Assembly: GCA_002305255.1 (NCBI GenBank)
Contig: DBQN01000096.1
Location: 1,558-20,576 of the forward strand
DNA: 19,019 nt
DNA from: Firmicutes bacterium UBA1393
GTDB lineage: Bacteria; Bacillota; DTU025
Direction of reading: 5' to 3'
Shown here: positions 1-6,432 of the stretch, piece by piece
How positions within the stretch are numbered: the first letter of the stretch is position 1
How the letters are laid out: each line of letters begins with the position of its first letter
Notes under the pieces: model-generated
What the model was told of the DNA's origin: nothing
What the model saw: only the letters and a program-made list of their open reading frames with translations
The model's database searches: none
Made by a program: the position numbers and the translations under genes

Positions 1-684
1 TCGAGGGAACCGAAGTTCGATAGGGTGGCTCAGGCAGACGACGAGGGCGGGGTTCCCCTCGCCTTAGTGACCGACTGGTACCATCTAGGGGCAATCACGG
101 CATCCATGGAGATCGCCCGCGGCAACCCCGGATGGACCATTGCCCCATCGATCTCCCTCGGCAAGGAACATGGACAGAACCTTAGCTCAACAGTTCGGAG
201 GGCGCTGGCCACATGCCAGGAGTTCAACAGATCAAAGGCTTTATGCGTGTTCGTGGCATGCCGGCCGGCTGCAGGCTCCGATAAGCCCTTCAGCGCTGAC
301 ATCTATACCGTTGTGAAGGCAATCTGCGCACACGAGAACCAGAGCGGAGCCGCGGTGTCATTGCTCTTCAGCGGACCGGCCGCAGCGACATTGGCCTCAG
401 AGGCGGCAGCCATGCGTGCCTCCGTAACCGGCGAGCCCTTTCCCCGTGACGCACGCCGGGGTGTCCCTCAGGTAGGAAGCAGAGTCAAGATCCGCGACGT
501 CGAACTCGGAGCCGACCTGGAATACTCGATTGTACCGCCTGAGAACGCCTCAGTTCCCCACGGCCGGCTCTCCTCCGAGTCACCGGTCGCCCGAGCGATA
601 CTGGGCCAACCATGCGGAGCCTGCGTGGAAGTGTCCGCTCCAGGCGGCAGAATACTCTACGAGCTCCTGGAGGTGAACAACTGA
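1..684 (+). CDS. GreA/GreB C-terminal-domain protein, probably 5'-truncated by the window edge
   Basis: The reading frame is open from base 1 and ends with TGA at 682-684. A GTG at 25 could start it but has no well-spaced ribosome binding site, so the true start is probably outside the window. The last ~70 residues match the FKBP-like C-terminal domain of transcript-cleavage factors GreA/GreB: VGSRVKIRD, then GRLSSESPVARAILG, then VEVSAPGGR and YELLEV. In Gre factors this domain docks on RNA polymerase. The preceding ~150 residues are not the usual Gre antiparallel coiled coil with an acidic tip. They look like a mixed alpha/beta region rich in Ala and Gly (e.g. ALCVFVACRPAAG, AAVSLLFSGPAAATL) that I do not recognise. 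RNA-polymerase binding is inferred; transcript cleavage is doubtful without the coiled coil. The XRE regulator follows on the same strand after a 96-bp gap. Confidence 0.7.
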   Translation, partial: SREPKFDRVAQADDEGGVPLALVTDWYHLGAITASMEIARGNPGWTIAPSISLGKEHGQNLSSTVRRALATCQEFNRSKALCVFVACRPAAGSDKPFSADIYTVVKAICAHENQSGAAVSLLFSGPAAATLASEAAAMRASVTGEPFPRDARRGVPQVGSRVKIRDVELGADLEYSIVPPENASVPHGRLSSESPVARAILGQPCGACVEVSAPGGRILYELLEVNN

Positions 685-688
685 CTGC

Positions 689-731
689 CACTCACAGCAA
701 GGATCAAGGCGCCAAATCCGTGCTGTGAGTG
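689..731. repeat. Perfect 11-bp inverted repeat between the Gre-domain gene and the XRE gene
   Basis: CACTCACAGCA at 689-699 is matched by its exact reverse complement TGCTGTGAGTG at 721-731. After one mismatch the stem can continue with GGAT (701-704) against ATCC (716-719), leaving an 11-nt loop that contains GGCGCC. It begins four bases after the upstream stop codon, the position of an intrinsic terminator, but no T-run follows on either strand. It could be a factor-assisted terminator, an mRNA 3'-end stabiliser or a protein-binding site. Confidence 0.55.
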
Positions 732-733
732 AC

Positions 734-762
734 TTCAAACCCGCTCCACTTGCCGCTACGAT
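734..762 (+). promoter_or_regulatory. Possible sigma-A promoter for the XRE regulator
   Basis: TTCAAA (734-739) and TACGAT (757-762) are separated by 17 bp; each matches four of six consensus positions. The predicted transcript would start near 769, giving a leader of only about 12 nt before the TTG start at 781. The -10 element lies inside the 753-770 inverted repeat, which would suit autorepression. The match is modest and untested. Confidence 0.3.
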
Positions 763-770
763 TGTAGCGG
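753..770. repeat. 7-bp inverted repeat abutting the XRE ribosome binding site (candidate operator)
   Basis: CCGCTAC (753-759) and GTAGCGG (764-770) are exact reverse complements around a 4-nt GATT spacer. The repeat covers the putative -10 element and ends directly before the purine-rich GGGTGAG binding site (771-777) of the downstream gene. A dimeric XRE protein could bind such a dyad. If transcription starts upstream, the RNA hairpin could also limit translation. Confidence 0.5.
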
Positions 771-780
771 GGGTGAGCGA

Positions 781-1137
781 TTGCAGTTCCATGAGTTCCG
801 CAGTGGCATCGGACGGCGCATCCGGGAGTCGCGCGAACGCAAGGGTCTGAGTCAGAACGAGCTGTCAGAGCTGTGTCGCATCTCCGACGGCTACCTGAGC
901 CAGATCGAGCGAGGGATGAAGACCCCCTCCCTCGAGACGTTCTACGCCATCGCCACCGGTCTCCATGTCGATCCATCGATCCTCATATCCACACAGGACG
1001 ATGAGAGAAACCGGGCCCTCCGCGCTCTTATAGACGCGCTGAGTGAGTGCCCGGTCGAGGTGATATTGACGGCTATCGCACAAAGCAAGGAACTAGCCCG
1101 CCTCCATCGAAAGCTGTCAGCAGGCTCAGGTTCCTAG
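781..1137 (+). CDS. XRE-family helix-turn-helix transcriptional regulator
   Basis: A 118-residue DNA-binding protein with a Cro/C1-type HTH at about residues 8-62: IGRRIRESRERKGLSQNEL, then DGYLSQIERGMKTPSLETF, the classic helix 2/recognition helix arrangement. The remaining ~55 residues (ALRALIDALSECP and on) are helical and may dimerise; no ligand domain is recognisable. TTG at 781 is the only in-frame start well placed behind a Shine-Dalgarno-like GGGGGTGAG. Its targets are unknown. The inverted repeat immediately upstream makes autoregulation plausible (inference). It runs convergently into the GlgM-type gene, and the two stop codons overlap in one CTAG (1134-1137), so regulation of the neighbouring glucan genes is possible but not shown. 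Confidence 0.85.
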   Translation: MQFHEFRSGIGRRIRESRERKGLSQNELSELCRISDGYLSQIERGMKTPSLETFYAIATGLHVDPSILISTQDDERNRALRALIDALSECPVEVILTAIAQSKELARLHRKLSAGSGS

Positions 1138-2303
1138 CCCCTGAGCACCGTCTCATAGAGCTCCATCGTCTGCCTGGCTATGGCATCCCACGAGAAGTGC
1201 TTCTCCACCCTGGCCCTTCCGGCAAGCCCCATCTCTCTCGCTGTCTCAGGTGAGTTGAGCAACTCCACAATGGCATTGAGCAGCTGGCCCGAATTGCCGG
1301 GCTCCACCAGGATGCCGGTACGACCGTGTTCAACAACCTCCGGAATGCCACCTACTTCAGTCGCCACGACAGCCGTCTCACAAGCCATGGCCTCCAGGTT
1401 GATTATGCCGAAGGGCTCGTACACAGACGGGCACGCGAACACGGCGGCGTGACTGTACATCTGGATGATCTGGTCTTTAGGGAGCATCTTGTTGATCCAT
1501 ACCACGTTTCGCATCTGGCTTACCTTTTGGGCCAGTTCGGCCTCGACCTCCGGTGTGTCAGGACTGCCCGCGCAGAGCACAACGGTGACGCCCTCGGGAA
1601 GCGATTCGGCCGCCTCCAGAAGGTGCATGATGCCCTTCTGCCGCGATATCCTGCCCACAAAGAGCACGTATGGCCGGCTGATCCCGTACTTGTCGAGGGC
1701 CGATGTCTCCTCTGCGCGGCGGTAGCCGGCAAGGTCAATGCCGTTGTGGATCACGACGACACGATCGGGATCGACCTTGTAGTGTGCGATGATATCCTCT
1801 CGCATTCCCTTTGACACAGCTACAACGGCATCGGAGTTCTCCACACCTTGCCGCTCCATCCACGAGCTGACCTCGTAGCCTCGTCCAAGCTGCTCGCGCT
1901 TCCAGGGGCGCAGAGGTTCGAGGGAGTGAATGGTAGTCACAAGTCGCACACCGTACATGAGCTTGGCGAGATAGCCTGCGAAGAAGGTGTACCAGGTGTG
2001 GCAATGCACCACGCTCGTCTGAATGGGATCGCGCACCATCGCGAGGTCCACCGACAGGGGATCAAGCACCTTCTGGAGCGCGGGGTTCGAGCCTTTGCCC
2101 ATCTCTCCCCACGGATCATAGCCTTGTACAGTAAGGCCTTGCTCGGGAGCCGAACGTCGTGCCCCGAAGCACCTAACCTCGACCGGCATCAATCGTGACA
2201 GGCTAGACGACAGATAGTCCACATGCACGCCGGCGCCGCCGTAAACGTCTGGCGGGTACTCCCTGGTCATCAGGGTCACGCTCGGCCTTTGGATGTCAGT
2301 CAC
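1134..2303 (-). CDS. glgM: GT4 glycosyltransferase, GlgM-type alpha-maltose-1-phosphate/glycogen synthase
   Basis: A 389-residue GT-B glycosyltransferase of family GT4. Visible landmarks are REYPPDVYGGAGVHV (~14-28, donor-phosphate loop), GRISRQKG (~217-224, the Arg/Lys pair contacting nucleotide phosphates) and EPFGIINLE (E296 and E304, the E-x7-E motif). Length and the EYPP/YGGAGVH opening match the actinobacterial-type enzyme that makes maltose-1-phosphate from ADP-glucose and glucose-1-phosphate, formerly called glycogen synthase. The GTG at 2303 overlaps the maltokinase TGA (GTGA) and has AGGAGG nine bases upstream, so I prefer it to the longer ORF reaching 2339. Tight coupling to maltokinase supports a role in the GlgE route to alpha-glucan. 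An ordinary ADP-glucose glycogen synthase or another GT4 specificity cannot be excluded by motif reading. Confidence 0.8.
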   Translation of the reverse strand: MTDIQRPSVTLMTREYPPDVYGGAGVHVDYLSSSLSRLMPVEVRCFGARRSAPEQGLTVQGYDPWGEMGKGSNPALQKVLDPLSVDLAMVRDPIQTSVVHCHTWYTFFAGYLAKLMYGVRLVTTIHSLEPLRPWKREQLGRGYEVSSWMERQGVENSDAVVAVSKGMREDIIAHYKVDPDRVVVIHNGIDLAGYRRAEETSALDKYGISRPYVLFVGRISRQKGIMHLLEAAESLPEGVTVVLCAGSPDTPEVEAELAQKVSQMRNVVWINKMLPKDQIIQMYSHAAVFACPSVYEPFGIINLEAMACETAVVATEVGGIPEVVEHGRTGILVEPGNSGQLLNAIVELLNSPETAREMGLAGRARVEKHFSWDAIARQTMELYETVLRG

Positions 2304-3751
2304 GTCTGTTCGCCTCCTAGTGCCCCGCCCATGGCCCACAAGCCTGCAAGGGGAATCTCCATCCAGTCCGGGCGGTTGTTCAGTTCGTACACCAGCTCAT
2401 ACAGGGCTTTCTCTGTCTCGAAATGCGCGATCAGGGCTGTCCTCATGGGTCGCGGCGGCAATAGCTCGATGCCGCGTTCAGCTAGTTCGGCATCGTATCC
2501 TCGGAACAGCGTCTCCCGCGCCTCTCTCTCCCATGCAGCAAGGCTCACTCCGTTGGCGCGCTCAGCCACTGCCCTGGCGTAAGACAGGCTCCGGGCCATC
2601 CCTGCCAGATCCCGCGCAGGGCTAGTCAGGGCCTTCCTGGCTGACACAGGGGCGGACGGCTCGCCCTCGAAATCGATGATACTGAAGCCGCCGTCAGACC
2701 TCACCAGCACCTGCCCCAGGTGAAGATCGCCGTGGCACCTGATGGCTGACCCCATGACCGGGTCGGAACCCATGTACCGACTGAGGGGCGACGCGAGCAC
2801 TGCCTCGGGAACGTCAAGGCACTTTCCTGACATGTCGTAGAATGCGCCGAGGGCGCGACACGCATCCTGCGCATGACGCTCGTACGCATGTATCCATGCT
2901 GTCAGGTCGTCGCAGCCCACCTGGCGGCGACCGAAGCCGGGGCGCTCAACAGATGCCAGGGCTACGTGAAGTCGCGCTATGGCGCGTCCAAGGCCTTCCA
3001 TATCGATCTTTCGCCCAGCGCCGTTGGTGGCCGCGCTCGTGAGGGACGCGACCGTTAGCTCCCAGGCATCACCTTGCGATGGCACCTCCGCAGTAACCAC
3101 CGCGACGGACTCCCGGTCGCCTTCGGGCCGTTCGTATACGACATGCCCGATAAAGGGTGCCACATCGCTGAAGCCGGCTACGCCTGCCAGTGCCTGCCCT
3201 ATTTCGGCCTCGGGATTGACGCCGCCCGAGAAACCTCTGAATGTCTTGAGCACTATGCGCCGCTCAGCAAAGACCACGCTGTTCGAATAGGCACCGCCCT
3301 GGGGGCGCACCGACCACGCCGGCGGCGGTGCCGATGTCGGCACCGCTGAGGCCGGTTCGAACCGCAACAGGCCTCGCAGGCTTGGCACCGCCGCGCCGGC
3401 CTCTATCAGCGACACCACAGCATGTACGTAATCGGCACTCGCTGCGGCGTCAAACAGCTCAAGCGAGGGCGCCACCTGCCCGATGAGGTCGAAGTCGCCT
3501 GTGTCGCCTGCTGTGGTGTGCGTACGAGCGCCCACGGGCACGAAGTAACGATCTCCCAGTCCGGTGCGGACGACCGTCATAAGGAGTGGCTGCGGCGAGC
3601 CCGGGCACGGCAGCTCGGCCCAGTCTTCCACCTCAACACTGAGCTCGCCTGTGGCTGCGAGTTTCTGTCGGAACCATCTCTTCGACGCCAACCCCGACAG
3701 ACCCATGGCAGCGATCATCTGCTCCGGTTCGAGCCTCACCGATGACCTCAT
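2300..3751 (-). CDS. mak: Maltokinase-like aminoglycoside-phosphotransferase-fold kinase
   Basis: A 483-residue protein resembling Mak/Pep2, which uses ATP to convert maltose to maltose-1-phosphate, the GlgE substrate. The catalytic loop CHGDLHLGQVLV (H340, D342) and metal-binding IIDFEGEPSAP (D360) are in the C-terminal lobe and are very like the maltokinase HGD-HLGQ and DFEGEP signatures. FAERRIVLKTFR (~161-172) likely carries the ATP-lobe lysine. The N-terminal ~100 residues (LASKRWFRQK, then VVRTGLGDRYFVPVG) fit the family's cap region. ATG at 3751 has a GGAAG about eight bases upstream. Its stop overlaps the glgM start, implying translational coupling. Together the two genes would give two inputs to one metabolite, maltose from trehalose synthase and ADP-glucose. 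No glgE or treS is in the window, so pathway assignment is inference. Confidence 0.8.
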   Translation of the reverse strand: MRSSVRLEPEQMIAAMGLSGLASKRWFRQKLAATGELSVEVEDWAELPCPGSPQPLLMTVVRTGLGDRYFVPVGARTHTTAGDTGDFDLIGQVAPSLELFDAAASADYVHAVVSLIEAGAAVPSLRGLLRFEPASAVPTSAPPPAWSVRPQGGAYSNSVVFAERRIVLKTFRGFSGGVNPEAEIGQALAGVAGFSDVAPFIGHVVYERPEGDRESVAVVTAEVPSQGDAWELTVASLTSAATNGAGRKIDMEGLGRAIARLHVALASVERPGFGRRQVGCDDLTAWIHAYERHAQDACRALGAFYDMSGKCLDVPEAVLASPLSRYMGSDPVMGSAIRCHGDLHLGQVLVRSDGGFSIIDFEGEPSAPVSARKALTSPARDLAGMARSLSYARAVAERANGVSLAAWEREARETLFRGYDAELAERGIELLPPRPMRTALIAHFETEKALYELVYELNNRPDWMEIPLAGLWAMGGALGGEQT

Positions 3752-3776
3752 GATCTCACTTCCGTGTTTGTGCAGT

Positions 3777-3812
3777 CGACCCGGACACGCCCAGAATGGC
3801 GCGCCCGGGTCG
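3777..3812 (-). terminator. Strong GC hairpin between the aminotransferase and maltokinase genes (terminator or attenuator)
   Basis: On the minus strand a 15-bp stem (CGACCCGGGCGCGCC pairing with GGCGTGTCCGGGTCG, two G-U wobbles) closes a 6-nt loop, 24 bases after the aminotransferase stop and 25 bases before the maltokinase start. No U-run follows, so it is not a textbook intrinsic terminator. It could be a Rho-dependent or RNA-processing barrier separating the kor unit from the glucan unit. Confidence 0.5.
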
Positions 3813-3835
3813 GCAACGTCGCCGCCCAGCGGCTA

Positions 3836-5032
3836 CTACATCGCGTCGCGGATGACGGCTCCAAGCCTGCTCAAGCCCTCGTCGAGCATCTCGAAGCTGG
3901 CATTGCTGAAGTTGATCCTCATGCTGTTCTTGCCGGTCTCATCGAAGTAGAACGGCACTCCCGGTATGAAGGCCACCTTTCGTTCGGCCGCGGCCTTCAT
4001 CAGCTCGCTTGTATCGATGTGCTCGGGCAGAGTCACCCAGACGAACAGCCCGCCATCGGGGTGCGTCCAGCGGACACCCTCGGGGAAGTATTTCTCCATT
4101 CCCTTCAGGGCTGCATCGCGCTTCGCCTTGTACGTCTGCTTGACCGAGTCGAGATGTGGCTCGAGCATTCCCCTAGAGCAGAACTCGTAGATGAGCCGCT
4201 GCGACAGGTTAGACGTGTGGAAGTCCGTGGTCTGCTTCACCTGCGCGAGCCTGTCGCGTATCTCGACAGGGGCAACGGCATAGCCCACCCTGAGGCCGGG
4301 CGAGACTATCTTGGAGAAGCTGCTCACATGGATCACGACGCCCTCAGTGTCGAAGCTGGCGATGGACGGTATCGGCTCGCCGTCATACCTCAGCTGGGCG
4401 TAGGGATCATCCTCCAGCACAATGACGCCGTACCTGCCGGCGATTTCCGCAATGGCCCTGCGCCTCTCCTCCGGAATCGTGACGCCCGTCGGGTTCTGGA
4501 ATGTTGGCACAACGTACAGCATCTTCGGCTTGTATCGGAGTATAGCTTCCTCAAAGGACTCGGGCACTATCCCCTGATCGTCGGAACGAACCGGACGGAA
4601 TCCCACTTCGTAGGTCTTGAAGATGGTGATTGCCGCCAGGTACGTCGGCCTTTCAAGAAGCACGTTATCGCCTGGATTGAGAAGTGCCTTGGCTGACAGG
4701 TCTATCCCCTGCTGGCCGCCTGACAATATCAGAGCGTTGTCGCGTGTGGCCTTGATGCCGCGCGCCGCCACAGTCTCTGCTATCCAGTCCCTCAGCGGGC
4801 CATAACCATCGATGTTCGAATATTGCAGCACCTGCCTGCCGGCGGTCTTCAGAATCTCATCGGCAAGCTCCCTCAACTGCTCGACTGGCAGTGCATAAGG
4901 GGATGGCACACCTCCTGCGAACGAGATAATGTCAGCCTTATCCATGAGAGTGAACATGTTGGTGACTACCTCGCCACCTAGATCCCGCATTCTGTTGGCA
5001 AATGCGGTCCTTTCCAACGGGCAACACCCCAA
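3836..5032 (-). CDS. PLP-dependent aminotransferase, class I/II (2-aminoadipate/broad-specificity type)
   Basis: A fold-type I aminotransferase of 398 residues from the TTG at 5032, resembling the LysN/MocR-like branch that handles 2-aminoadipate, aromatic or branched-chain amino acids. The Schiff-base lysine is K241 in SSFSKIVSPGLRVGY. Other PLP contacts are FQNPTG (N180), LEDDPY (D208, Y211) and the YSNIDGYGPLR segment near 71-81. The carboxylate-binding arginine is in MRINFSN near the C terminus. The start is uncertain: AGAGGAGA lies almost against the TTG at 5032, while a second in-frame TTG at 5017 is 16 bases away; the protein is intact either way. It follows korC by 39 bases on the same strand, so it probably supplies 2-oxoacids to the oxidoreductase. 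Exact substrate is unknown. Confidence 0.88.
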   Translation of the reverse strand: MGCCPLERTAFANRMRDLGGEVVTNMFTLMDKADIISFAGGVPSPYALPVEQLRELADEILKTAGRQVLQYSNIDGYGPLRDWIAETVAARGIKATRDNALILSGGQQGIDLSAKALLNPGDNVLLERPTYLAAITIFKTYEVGFRPVRSDDQGIVPESFEEAILRYKPKMLYVVPTFQNPTGVTIPEERRRAIAEIAGRYGVIVLEDDPYAQLRYDGEPIPSIASFDTEGVVIHVSSFSKIVSPGLRVGYAVAPVEIRDRLAQVKQTTDFHTSNLSQRLIYEFCSRGMLEPHLDSVKQTYKAKRDAALKGMEKYFPEGVRWTHPDGGLFVWVTLPEHIDTSELMKAAAERKVAFIPGVPFYFDETGKNSMRINFSNASFEMLDEGLSRLGAVIRDAM

Positions 5033-5071
5033 TCTCCTCTTGCTGCTGCGCTAAGGGCGCTGCCGACCGCC

Positions 5072-5608
5072 TCACAAAAGTGCCGCGGCCGCCTCCACCC
5101 CGGCGCGCAGCGCCTTGAGGTTCAGTTCCTGGGTACCACGGGGCACACGCCCCGCCACCGCCCTCTCCAGTGACTCAGGAGAGACGATCTTTGCAATGGT
5201 ATTCAAGACGCCCAGCGCCGTGATGTTGGCTGTGATCGTCTTACCGGTAGCCTTTGATGCCACGTCGGTGATGGCAACCTTGTACAGCTCACCCTTGGTC
5301 GGAGGTACCTGTGCCACCAAGCCGGAGTCGACAATGAGGGTGCCTCCGGTTTCGACACTGCACGCGTACCTGGCGCATGCGGCGTCAGACATGATCAACA
5401 CCACGTCCGGAGCCGTCACTTTAGGATAGTCAATCGGGTCAGAGCTGATGATGACCTCTGCCTTCGACGCTCCGCCCCTAGCTTCAGGGCCGTAGCTCTG
5501 CGTCTGAACCACTTCGTGGCCATCGTACATTCCTGCTTCGGCAAGGATGATGCCTGCCAGAATCAGGCCCTGACCGCCGTAACCTGAAAGCCTAATCTCG
5601 CGCCTCAC
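5072..5608 (-). CDS. korC: 2-oxoacid:ferredoxin oxidoreductase, gamma subunit
   Basis: A 178-residue gamma subunit of a 2-oxoacid:acceptor oxidoreductase, the small domain that completes CoA-dependent oxidative decarboxylation with reduced ferredoxin as product. The hallmark GYGGQGLILAGIILAEA is at residues 9-25, followed by QSYGPEARGGASKAEVIIS (~37-55), a conserved pattern in KorC/PorG subunits. GTG at 5608 overlaps the korB stop as GTGA and has GGAGGT about ten bases upstream. It is the last of four kor subunits and precedes the aminotransferase. The substrate, 2-oxoglutarate or a branched or aromatic 2-oxoacid, cannot be told from this subunit. Confidence 0.93.
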   Translation of the reverse strand: MRREIRLSGYGGQGLILAGIILAEAGMYDGHEVVQTQSYGPEARGGASKAEVIISSDPIDYPKVTAPDVVLIMSDAACARYACSVETGGTLIVDSGLVAQVPPTKGELYKVAITDVASKATGKTITANITALGVLNTIAKIVSPESLERAVAGRVPRGTQELNLKALRAGVEAAAALL

Positions 5609-6429
5609 TTGCCAGCCACCTCCTGCGCCTGCTTGATCAGGTTGTCGTACAGATCGCAGTACTCCGGATCATTGGCCTGGTAGAGCTCTCCGGTGATGAT
5701 CTTGCCCTTCAACTCTTCTGGGCTGAGCTTGGCTGCGGCCTGTACCGTGACTGTATTCTTCTTGAGCACGTCGAGCATCTCCACAGGCCCACCAAGCTTG
5801 TTGCGCCTTCCGTAGTAGGTCGGGCACATTCCCTGCGCCTCCACGAACGCGAAGCCCTTGGTGTTGATGGCTCGCTCAATGTAGGTCGAGAGTTGCCTGG
5901 GCTGGGCCACGGTAGCTCTAGCGACATAGTTCGCTCCCGACGCCTGCACAAGCTTGCACACGTCGAAATCTCGCTCGATGTTGCCGTAAGGAGCCGTCGT
6001 TGCGCTCTTGCCCGACGGAGTCATCGGCGAGTACTGCCCGCTAGTCATGCCGTAGATAGAGTTGTTGAACATCACTACGGTCAGGCCTATGTTCCTGCGC
6101 GCGGCGTGGATGAGATGGTTCCCGCCTATAGCCGCCCCATCGCCGTCACCGGTGACCACAATCACCTCAAGCTCGGGCTTGGCGAGCTTGATGCCGGTGG
6201 CGAAGGGTATAGCCCTGCCGTGCGTGGTGTGAAGTGTGTTGAAGTCCAGGTATCCCGGGGCCCTAGAGGCGCACCCTATGCCGGATACGACGCACACCTT
6301 GTCTTTATCGAGCTCAAGCTTTGCTATCGTGCGGAGAAGCGCGTTCAGGGTTATGCCGTGTCCGCATCCAGGACACCAGATGTGCGGCATGAACTGTGGA
6401 CGAAGATACTCCTCAAACTTGTTAGCCAC
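5605..6429 (-). CDS. korB: 2-oxoacid:ferredoxin oxidoreductase, beta (TPP-binding) subunit
   Basis: The 274-residue thiamine-diphosphate-binding subunit. CPGCGHG at 19-25 contributes part of the active-site and cluster region; GDGDGAAIGGNHLIHAARRN (94-113) and NNSIYGMTSGQ (~122-132) form the Mg/TPP-diphosphate motif GDG-x-NN. Only two N-terminal cysteines of this type are visible, as expected for KorB-type beta subunits rather than pyruvate-specific ones with their own full cluster set. The GTG at 6429 is three bases after the korA stop with GAGGAGGT upstream. HLIHAARRN and GRRNKLG resemble 2-oxoglutarate-type enzymes, which is why kor names are used, but branched-chain or arylpyruvate specificity remains possible. 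Confidence 0.93.
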   Translation of the reverse strand: MANKFEEYLRPQFMPHIWCPGCGHGITLNALLRTIAKLELDKDKVCVVSGIGCASRAPGYLDFNTLHTTHGRAIPFATGIKLAKPELEVIVVTGDGDGAAIGGNHLIHAARRNIGLTVVMFNNSIYGMTSGQYSPMTPSGKSATTAPYGNIERDFDVCKLVQASGANYVARATVAQPRQLSTYIERAINTKGFAFVEAQGMCPTYYGRRNKLGGPVEMLDVLKKNTVTVQAAAKLSPEELKGKIITGELYQANDPEYCDLYDNLIKQAQEVAGK

Positions 6430-6432
6430 AGC

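Noticed and set aside
2304..2339. Longer N terminus for the GlgM-type gene
   Set aside because: It would overlap the maltokinase end by 40 bases and begin with an Arg-rich stretch; GTG 2303 has a strong, well-spaced binding site.
3764..4696. A 310-codon plus-strand open frame opposite the aminotransferase gene
   Set aside because: It lies fully antisense to a gene with complete catalytic motifs, has no recognisable domain, and is of the kind that GC-rich codon bias produces.
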